This document shows positions 46,802 through 58,890 of a stretch of 64,000 bases of DNA, piece by piece. Source of the stretch: Corylus avellana (taxonomy: Eukaryota; Streptophyta; Magnoliopsida; Fagales; Betulaceae); NCBI RefSeq assembly GCF_901000735.1, contig NC_081547.1:18910838-18974837 (forward strand), in the 5' to 3' direction. The stretch's first letter is position 1; every line of letters starts with the position of its first letter. The notes below the pieces were generated by a model. The model was not told the DNA's origin. It did no database searches and saw only the letters and a list, made by a program, of their open reading frames with translations. A program made the position numbers and the translations under genes.

Positions 46802-47751
46802 TTCTTTATCACTTGTAAATAGAGGAACCAACTGCTAGGGTAAAAAAAAAAAAAAAAAAACTATGAAGATTAGTAGGTTACTATAGTGTGGCGTGGAAGT
46901 CTAGGATAAGAAGGTTTAGGATAAAAGTTATTTTTCCTTACTTGGCAGATTTGTATTGGTGGAACCTGTAATACAAAAAGTACATGATCCAGCTTACGTG
47001 GATGTGATGCCGAAAGAGGCACAATTTATTGTGATATTACGGAACTGCCACACACCGATTTCTCTCTTCAAATCAGGTCTTAAATGACATTAAAGAAATG
47101 CCACCGATTTTTGCAGATTTGGTTCTTCCGAGGCTGTAATTGCAGGTGCTGTCTGACATAAAACAATCTAAATTTACATTTCAAAGAAAGATTTTCTAAT
47201 GAGTTGTCATTTGTTAAATAAATAAAACAATTAACAATTGTTTCAACTGTTGTCTTTGTTCGTAAGTTATTGGAAGAAGCTCATTGGCCTTGTGCTTACC
47301 ATCACACCAATTGATAATCTTGAGTAACAGTGCTTTCATGGCAACATTAACATAAAAAACACACAAAATATCTTCTTAGCCCTTTAAAAAATTGCATGAT
47401 ATATATAGTCTTTGTTTGGAACTGATAGATTAGATTAAATCCAGTACGGAAGGCTCGAGTCTCGATTAGAACTTGTTTAGTTGTGCGTTTGAGAGGTGTA
47501 AAAATATATTTAACACTGAAAAAATCTGTTTGAAGAAAAACGTACACCCCATTTGATAAAAAAATTAAAAACGCTTTTAAGGGTTCAAAAAGTCTAAAAA
47601 TGACAAAATACACTTTTGGCAAAAGCTTAAATGAAACTTTTATCAAAAAAATAGTTTTTAACTTAAAAACTCTATTTTTCAAATACAGTCACAAACATAC
47701 TTTTATAAACAAGGCCAAACATTACGGTTCAAAAAAGCTTAAGTTAAGGCT
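46802..47751 (+). repeat. 0.9-kb dispersed duplication, copy B, cut by the assembly gap
   Basis: It matches 3012-3925 in the same orientation with scattered substitutions (for example GATGCCGAAAG against GATTCCGAAAG) and a 4-base insertion near 47290. It includes an extra AAACTTTTATC-containing stretch near 47633. It ends where the N run begins, so its true right border is unknown. Confidence 0.8.
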
Positions 47752-47851
47752 NNNNNNNNNNNNNNNNNNNNNNNNNNNNNNNNNNNNNNNNNNNNNNNNN
47801 NNNNNNNNNNNNNNNNNNNNNNNNNNNNNNNNNNNNNNNNNNNNNNNNNNN
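47752..47851. other. Assembly gap, 100 N
   Basis: Exactly 100 unknown bases, the usual placeholder for a gap of unknown size. Open frames spanning it are meaningless. Confidence 1.
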
Positions 47852-48879
47852 TTTTACTTATGAGGATGCCACATATTCCTTGATCTCTAGTCTTCTTGAT
47901 TTAGGGATCCGGATCCTCTCCAGTCCAAAAAGGACTAGAGAATATCCACTTCACGGCTTGAAGGAATCCAAGGCCAAAAATGAGACATGTTGTTCTCACA
48001 ATAAAAATAAAAAAAAATAAATAAATAAAAACGTTATACTACACACATTAGCTTAAGGAGAATCACTTGATTGTGTTCTATGGTCGCTTATTCCATTTCT
48101 TTCGGTGGGAACAAAATCAATCAATGAAGAGAGAGAATTTTCAAGAGGAAGAAGAAAAGAAGTACGAGCCTATTTGTCAACAATAGGGAAGATTTCTATC
48201 AATTCTCCATCCTGAATAATGAAAACTGCCCTCCCTCTAGTTTTTTTTCTTGGTTTTGTAAGGGTAAAGGAAATTCACGACTGAGAGTTTATGGTAGGCG
48301 CGAATCCCTTCTGATTGGAAACTTTCATTGAAAGAAGTCAAATTAATTTAATTATTAGTTCATTCAATTTCAGTTGTGACTTAACTTTCAGTAGAATCAG
48401 TGGCGAGAGTGGAAGGAATTGAAGCTCTTCTTCAATCGGGAATAAAATGACGAGCTTGAAGAGGGAAGAAGAAGTAAAGTGATGGGAGTTATGCTGGAAT
48501 AAAAACCTCTCGATCTGATCTTGAAAGAGAGGATAGTTTGGGACGGGAGACGATCTCAATCTGTCAAATCTTTCTCTCCTACCATCAGTCGTCCAAAGGG
48601 TCGTTTTGGTCGAATCCAGCACCAAAAAGAGCAGGAAAAAAAAATTCACACAATGATTCTGAAATGAAGAAATGAGGAGAAAATTAGAACAACCCATGAA
48701 CTATGAAAAGATGAAAAATCCCATAGCACATAGAGGAGAAAATAAACAAAATCAACACAATGATTTCGAAATGAATAAAATTAGTGCCACGAGTACGTGG
48801 CCCTAGCTTTCCATGACCACTTGGCGGCGTCCCTACCTACCCCTAGATAGTCAAGCGCTTCGCCGACGGATGTCCTCAT
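47852..48879. other. Intergenic DNA right of the gap
   Basis: No supported gene. GGATCCTCTCCAGTCC and AGAATATCCACTTC near 47916-47955 resemble one arm of the hairpin MITE at 22926. The purine-rich stretches at 48120-48180 and 48420-48490 give only low-complexity frames. Confidence 0.4.
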
Positions 48880-49589
48880 CAGATGGATATGGAAGGAAAA
48901 GAGGCCTTTCAGATTAGCGCCCTCAAAGACGACGACCAGTGCATCTACTACATCATGATCAGCCGGGTCCACCCAGTGGTGAGCTTCACCTCTATTACCA
49001 TCAAGAGAGCTCCTTGCCTCTAGGCTCTCCCGACAGAAACCCCCGTCGATTTCGGTTCCTTCATCATTAAGACAATGAAGGGAGTACAGTTGGCTGACTA
49101 AGGCACCGCCCTTCCATATGGAGCTCTGATCACCTGGATCGCCAAACATGCCGGAGTATCTACAGAGGGTCTGACGAGCTACCACTGCCTAAAGCATGCA
49201 TGACCTCATGATTTCTCAATGCAAGCAAGTCTCACCTCCGAGGATTTGAGCCAGAGCCGAGACCACCAGGAGCACCAAGAGCAGCAACAGCTGATGGAGC
49301 ATCCTCGTCTATGAGCAGAGAGGAGCGAATGAGCTGTATGGAAAGCATGCTCAACGAGATCCAGCCATCCATTCAGGGGCTACAAGTGGCACGAGCAAAG
49401 GACCATGCCATCCTCATACAGTTGCAAAACCACTTGATGGGATCTCTCGACGTCAAGGATTACAGTATTCATAGCTCGAGCGTCAATCAAGGAAGAGGGA
49501 GCCCAAGCGCGCGAGGAACCCTAGTCGAGGATCTGTGGAGCCTAGCTCTAAGAGGGATAGGTGATCCCACTCTTAGACTAGTCTTGTAA
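48880..49589 (+). pseudogene. Degraded gypsy-associated ORF (plant transposon-protein domain)
   Basis: The plus frame from 48880 reads QMDMEGKEAFQISALKDDDQ, YIMISRVHPVVSF, VDFGSFIIKTMKGVQLAD, and then LPYGALITWIAKHAGVSTEG, with in-frame stops. The LPYxxLITxxxxxxGV signature occurs in a plant transposon-protein domain found in many gypsy ORFs. An overlapping second frame (49311-49589) has ERMSCMESMLNEIQPSIQGL, a coiled-coil-like C-terminal part. The opposite-strand open frame over 48781-49185 is an antisense shadow. Confidence 0.55.
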
Positions 49590-49633
49590 CGACTTCTTTT
49601 TTGTCTCTTTTTTGGTTTTTGGTTTTTGGGGTG

Positions 49634-49666
<33 letters not shown>

Positions 49667-49937
49667 CCAATTACATTATAAGTCTACCTTGGTGGTGGAA
49701 ATTTTGGTGTGTATGCAGTCTTTCTAAACTTACTATACCTTATCCTTATATGAATGCCGTAGATGCTAAACTTGCTATTCCTATTTTTATTCCATTATTG
49801 TTTTTGTTCTTTTCAAAGTCTTGTTTTATATATCCCAATTCTCTCTACTATTTTACAAACCCTCCCACGAGAAGAAACTTTTATTTACTTTCAAAACTCG
49901 TAATTTTGAGAACGAAATTCTTATAAGGAGGGGAGAG

Positions 49938-51600
49938 TGTGATACTCGGTAAAAACAACTGTTTTTATTAAAGACTCAATATGGTTAAAAATTTCATAAA
50001 GCATAGTTTTAAAACAAAAGACCTAAGCCCTCACACATAACCAAGATTTCCTGGAAAGCCTTGAGGTAAAACCCAAGTTCCACCCATTTCTAGCCGTACA
50101 TACACTAGGGGACCACCCAAACGTACGAACCTGTCTTCAGTGAGGACATATGCCCAAGGGACCACCCGTACGTACGTAGACCATTCTTTGACCCAGTGGG
50201 CAAGACCCAAGATGTATGCCTTAACCCTTTTATCTAACGTGTAATAGTACCCATAGGTACGCTGACACCCTAAAAAGCAATGTTAACCCATTTTCCACTT
50301 TTTCAGAGGAGGCATGCCTCCTAACCCCTATATAACACCCCCCCTGCTTTGTCCCATCAGCCTCTCTCACTCCTTGAAAAACCCTAATCCTAGTAGAAGA
50401 GGAGATTTGAGAGAAAATTCATGTTTTTAAAAGATGATTTGGTAAAACCCTCACACCCATTTCTTTACAAAAACCAAGTATGTTTTCAAAGAGTTTTAAA
50501 CCACTCTTTTATTACTTTGAGTTGTATGGTAACATGCTATTACATTGTATATGTCTAATTAGTAGTCTAGAAGGATTTATATCAACCCATAGATCTCATA
50601 GAAGCCTCAAAACACAGTTTAAAGTTGTTGGCCGAAATACCTAACTCATTGGTTGAACATACACTCTCGAGGCGGTACATACAACCAGGGAGCAAGGCAT
50701 CTGCCCCTTAGTTCCACTTGTGTAATATTAGGTCCAACAATTCCTTTTGTTAGATAGAACTTAACACCATACTCATAGAAGTCCTCTAGTACTGCGCATA
50801 ACGATGTGTCCTATTTTGTTATAGTAGGATTTTGTGATGTCGGAGGACTCGAGCAGGCGAATGAGGTAAGAACACACTTACGAATACTTTCCTTAAAAAC
50901 TTGGGATATGTCAGCTGATTGACCACGCGTATGATATGAGAATGTCTACATTTTTGTAATAACTTGCTAACTGCTTTAATAACTTGTTGATAAGATGCAT
51001 TGTATGACATGGTACACCGATATGTGTAGTATAATGGCCATGGACGTACTATATAGATTTGATTCTAAAGTCAAATGTGTGGGTTGTTATATGGGTCTTA
51101 GATCCAGTGGTTGTTTCGTGACTGGTGTAGGCTTAACGGGCGGTCACTATAGGACGTCCATCATTAGTAGCATGGGCCACCCAAGGTCGGACTCGGTCGG
51201 GCTGCTAGTGTTATAGAGGGTAGCGTACAATGGTCGATGCACCAGCATTATATTACAAGTCCCTTGAGACAGCGCCAACCCTGTTAAGAAGGGGTAGTAT
51301 CTCGAGTAGACCATATATGATAGTTATGACCTATAAAGCATTAGTTTTTTTGCATTTAAATACTTAGGTAATTGCCGTCGGGAGTACACCATCCTTTATC
51401 AAACCAAACGATATTTTCAAGGTATATTAATAGAGACAACACCTCTTTTCAATGATATCGGAACTGCACGTTTATTTTCGTATAATAATAATGAGCTTAT
51501 GTCATATCCAATTGTGAGGTTTACTTACTATGTCGTTAAACTTGTGCGGTTCTTACTCTTATAGGGAGCTTGTTCCTAGAAACCAAGAGTGGTTCGATTG
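49938..51600 (+). mobile_element. Gypsy LTR (probable 3' LTR) preceded by a polypurine tract
   Basis: AAGGAGGGGAGAG (49925-49937) directly precedes TGTGATACTCGG, the layout of a polypurine tract and 3' LTR. The preceding short frame ends SKLVILRTKFL, a C-terminal motif reminiscent of chromovirus pol. A core shared with the other long LTRs runs at about 51000-51320 (GACATGGTACACCGATATGT, AGTGGTTGTTTCGTGACTGG, GGCGGTCACTATAGGACGTC, TATCTCGAGTAGACC). ACGT motifs beside GGGACCACC lie at 50095-50180. The right border is not defined, and similarity fades after about 51330. A run of more than 25 T lies in 49636-49667, left of it. Confidence 0.6.
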
Positions 51601-52744
51601 CCACTAAAGACTTTGCTTTAAGATCTTCATGCTATTATCAGGTTTGCTTTATATTATTGTTAGTTGCTCCATGCCTTTGAATTGAGGATTATACTTTCAC
51701 CTGTAATAATTTATAAATTTCTTAGATTTATTTCACCTTCCTATGCATTAATTCTAATAATGCTTAGAGGGCAGTTCTCCATTTAGCCACTAGTTGGTTA
51801 AATTGGGGTAATTGCCAGTAACCTTGCCAGCCTAGTCAAGACCAATTTTGGGGGCTTTGCAGCCTTTTGAAGGGCCCATTCTAGTATTCCGCCATTCCTA
51901 CCGTGGCCCAATGGAAATTAGTATAGTGGGCCTCTCCAAGGGCCAACTCTAGAAGTTTGGCATTCCCTTGGGTCATGGTAGTGGCGCAATGAGAATTAGT
52001 ATGGTGGTTGTTGTGTGCCATTTGGGGGAAATCTAAATGGTTTGGTGGAGGCTAAATAGTCACGTGATGTTCTACAGGGTGTTGCTGAGGCGTGCTATGA
52101 TAATGATGTCGATTGTTGTCCATACGGAGCTTCCTTGATCGCATGTCGCATCTATTTGTTTGACAAGGACATTTGGGGTCGTGCAACGTCTAGTGTGAGG
52201 CCTTAGAGGCCTACCTTTTGGGGTCTGATGCGACATTTGAAAATTAGGCTGTGTCTCATTAAGAACTCCCCTTTTAGAGTCTTGGGGATGACGATGCAGC
52301 CTCTAGGGTCTACACGAGTTGGTTTGTGCGGGTATGGCTCTAAATTGTTTTTCTATAAGGTGTCTTGGGAGTACAAGACTCCACTGTTCTCTTGGATATT
52401 TTTCTCTCTCTTCTCTTCGCAAACAGGTGTTTCTTCTAGTTTCTAGACCTTCATCTTCGTATCTTTGTCGTTGAGTTTGGTAGTGAGGCTTGGGAATCGA
52501 ATGTGAAGGCTTTTGATCTAGAAAGGGCAAAAGTAGATTTTTCGCTTCCTACGGACATACACCTCCGACTTCCCTTGCATTGGAGGAGGAGCTATTGGCA
52601 TTGATGGTGGCGACGAGGTCTACCTGACGATGCCCATACTTCTAGTAGGATTTTGTCTGCCAATTCCCAAGGTTGCAAATGAGATATTTGATGTCCTTAA
52701 CCTCACCCTGTCCCAAGTTTTAGACTTTTGAGAAAGGCTGATGT
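51601..52744. other. Unassigned DNA between two LTRs
   Basis: No recognised gene. 51880-52020 has an imperfect local duplication (GGAAATTAGTATAGTGGG near 51912 and AGAATTAGTATGGTGG near 51993). The open frame 52228-52446 is not similar to anything I recognise and may be part of a degraded element. Confidence 0.35.
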
Positions 52745-54318
52745 TGTGCAATTATCCACCTAAATTAATAGGTGAATAATCGTATGTTTTACTCACAAGT
52801 GTACAAGATCAAAATGATAGTATAGAAAACAAGTACGAGATCATTCCCACGAGGATTGTTATAATTATGCTTAAAAGAAATTCCCTAAATTAATTAACTG
52901 GATTAAACAAGATAAGATTGAATTGAAATAATAACAATGAAATTAAATAAAAGATTGAAATTAAATAATAGGAATGAAAGGGTAGGGTTTTGATATCCAC
53001 CGCTAACCATACTTGAATAAGATAAATAATATGCCAATATTCCAATCATATCAAGATACCTAATGTCTGCCAACCTAATGACATGGCATCTACTCCTTAA
53101 GCTGTTGATTTTCCTAAGCAACAAATTAGGTATAGTATCTACTCTAATTCTTTTCTCTCTCAAATGATTTAGCATGACACTAAGTTGTTCTTCAAGAAAA
53201 CATAAATCTATGAAAATCGACAACCACATGAAGCCTAGGGCATGGTATCTACTCTAGGTTCTCCATGTTGATTAATCCAAGAACCTGTGATGGAGTTCTT
53301 TTGTCACTTTATTAAGCCTAGGACTAGATCATCCAAATTGACTTAAATAACAAGTTCATACCACATGCATATGATGATCAAGCATATTTAAGAAAGCATA
53401 AATCTATGAAAATCGACAACCATATGAAGCCTAGGGCATGGTATCTACTCCCAGTTCTCCAAGTTGATTAATCTAAGAACCTATGAAGGGGTTCTTTTGT
53501 CACTTTATTAAGTTCATGACTCGATCATCCAAATTGAATTAAATAACAAGTCCATACCACATGCATATGATGATCAAGAACATTCATGTGAGGAATGAAA
53601 TAACTTAGGAAATAATCAAGTTAAGTATCCAAAATATAATTGTGGCAAAGGCACCATTATTGAAATCCTAAAGATACATGATTAGAGCTTCAATCGAGCC
53701 CTAACTAAAGTGTTAGCTACACATAATTCGAATGAAAATCATCCTCATACAAAAATAATAAGAAAATAGGGAAGAGAAGAAAAACTCAAAACTCTTCTTG
53801 ATCTAGCTTCCAACTTTTCTCCCGAGCTTGTGTTCTCCCCCCTCTATTTGGATGAATAAAGGGTCAATTTATAGAGTTTGGAACAACCCTAGACGTTCTT
53901 GTGCAGCCTAACAGCTCAAAAATCGAGTTGGAATTGGATTCTAGACTTTGAAACTGTGCAAAACTGTGTCAAAATGTGTTCTCTGCTGCTCAGCGCACGT
54001 CTGCGCTCGATCACATTACTGCGATCGATCCTAATGGTTTGGACACTCGAGCGCATGGCTACGCTCGATCCTAGCTGCTTGTGCGCTCGAGCCTTGATGC
54101 GCTCGAGCCTAATCTGGCTTGCGCTCAATCGTATTTCCTTTAACTTTTCCCAAAAATGGCTTTTAAGTGTGGAACTTGCTAGAAACGCTTGCTTTTCTTC
54201 AAAATCCTAAAAATGCAAGAAAACACAAAAACAACTCAAAACATCAACTTATAACAAAACTAAGAGATTAACATATGTGAATTAAGGGGCTTGAATGTGT
54301 AACATTCAACACTTATCA
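52745..54318 (-). mobile_element. Athila/Tat-like gypsy 3' LTR, minus strand
   Basis: On the minus strand it starts TGATAAGTGTTGAATG and ends GGATAATTGCACA. Immediately upstream is the purine-rich AAGTTTGGGGGTG (complement of 54319-54331), the polypurine tract, so this is a 3' LTR. It shares blocks with 9721-11112. It contains a tandem duplication of about 196 bp: CATAAATCTATGAAAATCGA at 53201 and 53397. A degenerate series of GCGCTCGA/TCGATC motifs occupies 53995-54130, as at 9925-10090 in the other LTR. The element interior beyond 54331 is interrupted by a MITE and then lost. Confidence 0.65.
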
Positions 54319-54380
54319 CACCCCCAAACTTAAATATTGCTAGTCTCTTAGCAATACGAAACTAAAAATAAAAAGAAATA

Positions 54381-54851
54381 GGGAAAAATATAAAAAAGCC
54401 CCCCAAACTATTAGCCGTTTTCGATTTAGCCCTCTAATGTTCCAAAAGTGATAAAGTAGCCCCCCAAACTACCAAACTATTGCATTTTGGCCACTCCGTT
54501 AGTCAAAACCGTCAGTTTGGACGGAAACTGCAAAATGATGTCGTTTTGTTATGGGTAAGTTACTACAATGCCCTTTAATGAAAAGAAAAAAAAAATTGAA
54601 AAAAATATAAAAAAGCCCCATAAACTACCAGCCGTTTTCATTTTAGCCCCCTAATGTTCAGAAAGTGATAAAGTAGCCTCCCAACAAAATGACGCCGTTT
54701 TTCAGTTTCCATCCAAACTGACGGTTTTGACTAACGGAGTGGCCAAAATGTAATAGTTTGGTAGTTTGGGGGGCTATTTTATCACTTTTGAAACATTAGG
54801 GGGCTAAATTGAAAACCGCTGGTAGTTTGGGGGACTTTTTTACATTTTTCC
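54381..54851. mobile_element. 471-bp Mutator-like MITE
   Basis: The ends GGGAAAAATATAAAAAAGCC and the complement of TTTTTTACATTTTTCC carry long inverted arms (GCCCCCCAAACTA and TAGTTTGGGGG, CACTTTTG...CATTAGGGGGCTAAA). Flanks AAAGAAATA (54372-54380) and AAATAAATA (54852-54860) form a 9-bp duplication with one mismatch. A nested inverted pair (TTTGGACGGAAACTG / CAGTTTCCATCCAAA) strengthens the fold. It is inserted next to the polypurine tract of the LTR at 52745-54318. Confidence 0.85.
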
Positions 54852-54860
54852 AAATAAATA

Positions 54861-56459
54861 TAAAAAAACAACTACTCTACCTCCTTTGTCGTGGAAGAGA
54901 TGATTGCATTTAGCATATGCAATAAGCCTTTTAAACCCCTAAGCATCCCTAGTAGGATAAGTGAAATATCGTGAGGGTTTAACATAAATGAATTAAGGGG
55001 CTTGAATGACTCAATATCTCAAGTTATGTTTATGGGTAAGGCCTTATTATCTTGTTGGTTTGACATGAATAACCCCATGTTCAAAGAGTTCTAATGGAGA
55101 CCCATGGATTGTGTTAAGGTTTTAAGATGCGATTAGTGATGGGTTAGCAAGTCAATGATCTTGGGCGTACCTTTTAGTGCATAGACATGTTATTTGTGGT
55201 TAAGATAGTCTTAAGCTTGCTAATAGAACCTTAGATCATGTTCAGGTGTGTAAAGTTTGGACATCTTTCAGATGGGAGGTTCTGCCAGACCTTCGAACAT
55301 TCGCGAGGATTGTTGAACATTTTTTACTGAATGTTCGACATGATACTTGAACGATCGACAGATAGACAGAATGACCATTTTGACCCCTATTAGGTTTAAG
55401 GGTATTTTCATCTAGATCAGAGGCTGATGATAGACCATTTCATATATTTGGACGTTATGGACTGTCAAGGGAATCAACCAGTGGAGAGTTACAACAATGG
55501 TGAATAAAACTTATACGGATACTTGTTATTTACATTTTTACATGGCATGATTATTTTATATATGTAAAACATGCATGTTTACAACTCACATGAAATACAT
55601 TTTAGAATAGTATGAACTCTATTTTTGTGAAAATGATTGATGAATAACTAGATGATGAAAATTATAAGTTTATAAATGCATGCATGTAAAAGATTGTGAT
55701 TTAAATTGTATCATATGACATGGCTGGTACACCAGTATGTGCGGAATAACAACCATGAGCTTACTATTATATAGGTTAACCTTATGGTCAAATATATTTA
55801 CTTTTATTGTTTGCCCTTGGATGCAATGATTATTTGTGACAGGCAGACCATGTATAGATGGGTCACCATTATGAAAGTCATTAGCGGCATGAGCCACCTA
55901 AGATTGGACTCGGTCGGGTTGCTAATAAAGAATGATATGTGGCAATATTCGAGGCATCGGTATTGTACTATAAGTCCATCAGGACAACACCAATCTTGCC
56001 GAAAAAGGATTAATATCTCGAGTAGACCATCTTGTTTAACATATGACATGCTTACTTAATATATCATGTACTATATATATAATGCATTACCATGACATTC
56101 ATTTTATTCAAAATAGAACTTCATTTATATTATTTCTTGTGATTTATAACCTTTTTTTTTATATAACTGAGTTTACTACGTAATAACTAATTTGTTGACT
56201 TAAACTTATATATTTTCCATCTCTAAAACATATGTTGTTTTCTAGTTGGCCTATCTCTATATGCTGGATTTGAGTGAGAACGATTTTGAGTCAGATGCGG
56301 CCGTTTGATGTAATGCTAGTGAACGGGTTAACGCTTGAGGACTCATCGCAAGATTTTGGAATCTGTTCATGGTAACGAGTATTGTTGAATCTTAGTAGAT
56401 GCTCCGGTTGTAATTATTAATATTGATAAAATAATAGAAATCATATGTTTTCACAACTT
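54861..56459 (+). mobile_element. Diverged gypsy LTR fragment
   Basis: Bases 55710-56035 align with the core of the long LTRs (GACATGGCTGGTACACCAGT, AAGATTGGACTCGGTCGGGT, ATATCTCGAGTAGACCAT). Bases 55283-55365 have GAACATT and GAACGATCG motifs comparable to the palindromic array of the LTR at 5020. The ends are not identifiable, and the left part (54861-55280) is unassigned. Confidence 0.5.
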
Positions 56460-58890
56460 AATGTAGGAAAACGCACTTCAGCCCCCCAAAGTTTCATCTT
56501 ATTTGCAATTTGGACTCCAATGTTTAAAAATTGTCAATGTACCATAACAAAGTATAAAAAATTTGCAATGTGATCCATCCATTACCCATTTCTGTCTAAT
56601 TTGATTGAAAATTTCGCACGTGCATTTTTTTGTCTCTACTTTCCAAAATTACCCCATACTTTTTAACGGAATTTCAAAAATACTCTCAATTAAAAAAAAA
56701 AAAAAAAAAAAAAGGGTTGCCGTAGCCACCGCTTTGGCCATTTGAGGGTGGCCTGGCCACCCCCATTTGTAGGGGTGGCAAAATGGGTACCTGACACGAC
56801 CCGATTACGACCCGCGGGTACCCGTTACATGATTAGCCTATACCCAGACACGACCCGTTGAGCTAAACGGGTAATCGGATTTGACACGATTATGATACGA
56901 AAATAGCCAGATAACCCGACACGACCTGTTTTACCCGTTTAAAATAACCGAGTCTAATCGGGCAGACCTGACCCGACATGATTACCCTAAACTATAATTT
57001 TTTTTTAAAAAAATAAATAAATCAAAATTGTAATAATAATACTAATAAATTAATACAGTCAATGCAAAAAATTGAGTTCCAAGATATTAAAGGCTTTTAA
57101 TAATGGATAAGAAAAGAAAAAAAAAATGGAAAGTGACTGTAATTGTACTCCAAAAAAAATTATTAAACTCATAATTTCACTTAAACTTAAAATAAGCAAG
57201 CATATTGACTAAGGTTATTTGTTAAAATAATTTTTAGTATAAAGAAATTTAATTTTGCTCAAATTACATTCCACTAAAAAAGAATTATGTATATTTCAAC
57301 ACAAAATATAATATTTGTAATTTGTTGAAATTAAATGTCTCATAAGATAGATGAATTTTACAAATCATTTGAAAAAAAAAAAAAAAAACAATTAAGGGCA
57401 AAAAGCAAGAAGAATTTTTTAAATTAAAATCATTTAATTAAATATTTAAATATAAAAAAGGCTCTACCTAAATTTGTTGTCTTAGGCCTCAAAATTCTAT
57501 ATCTCATTTTCTCTTGTCAAAAGTAATATCTAAACCAATAGAAATTCATATTTTTTTTAAATACGAATACTAGATAACATTCGTTCTAGAGATATGCTAG
57601 AGGCAAGATTCCACATTATCTTCTTTTTGTTTTGTCTTTTTCCCTCCAAAAAAAAAAAAAAAATGATGTGGCATCTTGCCATGTGGACTTTTATAGACAA
57701 AATGTAGAGTTTTTATTAGATTTTAGAATTTCTCTTTGTTCTGCTTTTGCTACATGTTTTCCTTGTGTTTCTTTTGTGTCCTCCAAAATTGATAGGACTT
57801 TAAAATCGTAATTGAATTTGTGATAGATCACAATTAAATTTTGATCCAATTGTTATTTTTGGATAAAAAAAAAAAAAAAACATTTAACATTGATAGAATC
57901 GAATGCAAACCACCAAAAGCCAAAAGGGTCTCATAATCATTGAGTCATTCTCAAAGAAGGACCTTTCTCTCTCTTCTCTCTTCTTCTCTCTCTCTCTCCC
58001 CATTGCTCTCTCTGTTTCTTTCTTTTTTTTACAGGTTTTGAAATGTTTCTAGATCCTGCAAGAGCCCAAACTACCAAAAGGGTCTCATTCTCAAAGAAGG
58101 AGCTTTCTCTCTCTTCTCTCTCTCCCCATTGCTCTCTCTGTTTCTTCCTTTTTTACAGGTTTTGAAGAAGTTTTCAGATCTAACAATGACGAGTGAGAGA
58201 GGCAGACGGCAGAGTATACTGAAAAAAAAGGGGTCTGGCGGGTAGACCTGCCAGACCCGCACAGTAATCGTGTCTGGCGGGTCAACTCGTCAGACACGAA
58301 ATTACTGGGTCGTACCCGCCAGAAACGAAATTACCGGGTCTTAATCAGGTAAACCCGATTACGACCCGAATCCGATAAGTCCAAACCCAATACCTGTTTT
58401 TTCGTGTCGGGTTCGTGGGTCGTGTCAAAATTGCCAGCCCTACCCATTTGGCCGGATTGAGGATGGGTCAGCCACCCCCAATGGACTAAATGGGGGTGGC
58501 CGAAACCATCCCCAAATGGCCAAAGGGGTGGTTGATCGGGGGTGGCGAGCCACCCCCACAGCCCATGGGGGTTGTTCGGCCACCCCCAAGGTGGCCAAAA
58601 CCACCCCCAAAGCCTTTGAGCCACTCTCAATCCAATCAGATGCCACCCCATGTCTACAGCCACCCTAGTTTTATTTTATTTTTTGCTTTTTTGTTTGTTT
58701 TTTTTTTTAAAAAAAAAACAAATTAAGGTTAATTAAGTATTTTCAATAATTTTTGTTAGAGAAAATAGAAATTATTGAATGATGGGTCACATTACAAATT
58801 TTTGATACTTTGTTGGGTTGCATTGCCAATTTTTAAATATTGGAGGCCAAATTGCAAATGAGCTGAAACTTTAGGGGGTAAAGTGCATTT
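56460..58890. mobile_element. Mutator-like inverted-repeat element split by a hAT insertion
   Basis: The left arm AACGCACTTCAGCCCCCCAA continues through TTATTTGCAATTTGGAC and AACAAAGTATAAAAAATTTG. It is matched by the complement of CAAATTTTTGATACTTTGTT, GCCAAATTGCAAATGAG and a terminal GGGGGTAAAGTGCA, giving arms of about 120 bp. The GC-rich centre carries GGCCACCCCC repeats (56725-56769 and 58451-58670). A hAT-like element occupies 56770-58442. The target duplication of the outer element is not clear. Confidence 0.75.
56770..58442. mobile_element. Non-autonomous hAT element, copy 2, perfect 8-bp duplication
   Basis: The ends are TAGGGGTGGCAAAATGGGTA and the complement of TGTCAAAATTGCCAGCCCTA. 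The duplication CCCATTTG is identical at 56762-56769 and 58443-58450. It is the same family as 35910-37268 in opposite orientation, with ACCCG/CGGGT subterminal arrays and shared AT-rich interior. At about 1.67 kb it is longer than copy 1 because of a T- and CT-rich segment with an internal duplication (GGGTCTCATAATCATTGAGT / AAGGGTCTCATTCTCAAAG near 57930-58110). No transposase frame is seen. Confidence 0.92.

Noticed and set aside
46373..46807. Target-site duplication for the MITE at 46382-46798.
   Set aside because: TTAAAAAAT on the left and TATTTCTTT on the right do not match, so no duplication is claimed.
47600..47863. Open frame spanning the N run.
   Set aside because: It is an artefact of translating unknown bases.
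48781..49185. 134-codon minus-strand open frame.
   Set aside because: The plus strand here reads the LPYGALITW transposon-protein domain, so the minus frame is an antisense shadow.
49612..49926. Plus-strand open frame with a Phe run.
   Set aside because: It is created by a long T tract. Only its last residues (RTKFL) resemble a gypsy pol end, so it was not listed as a gene.
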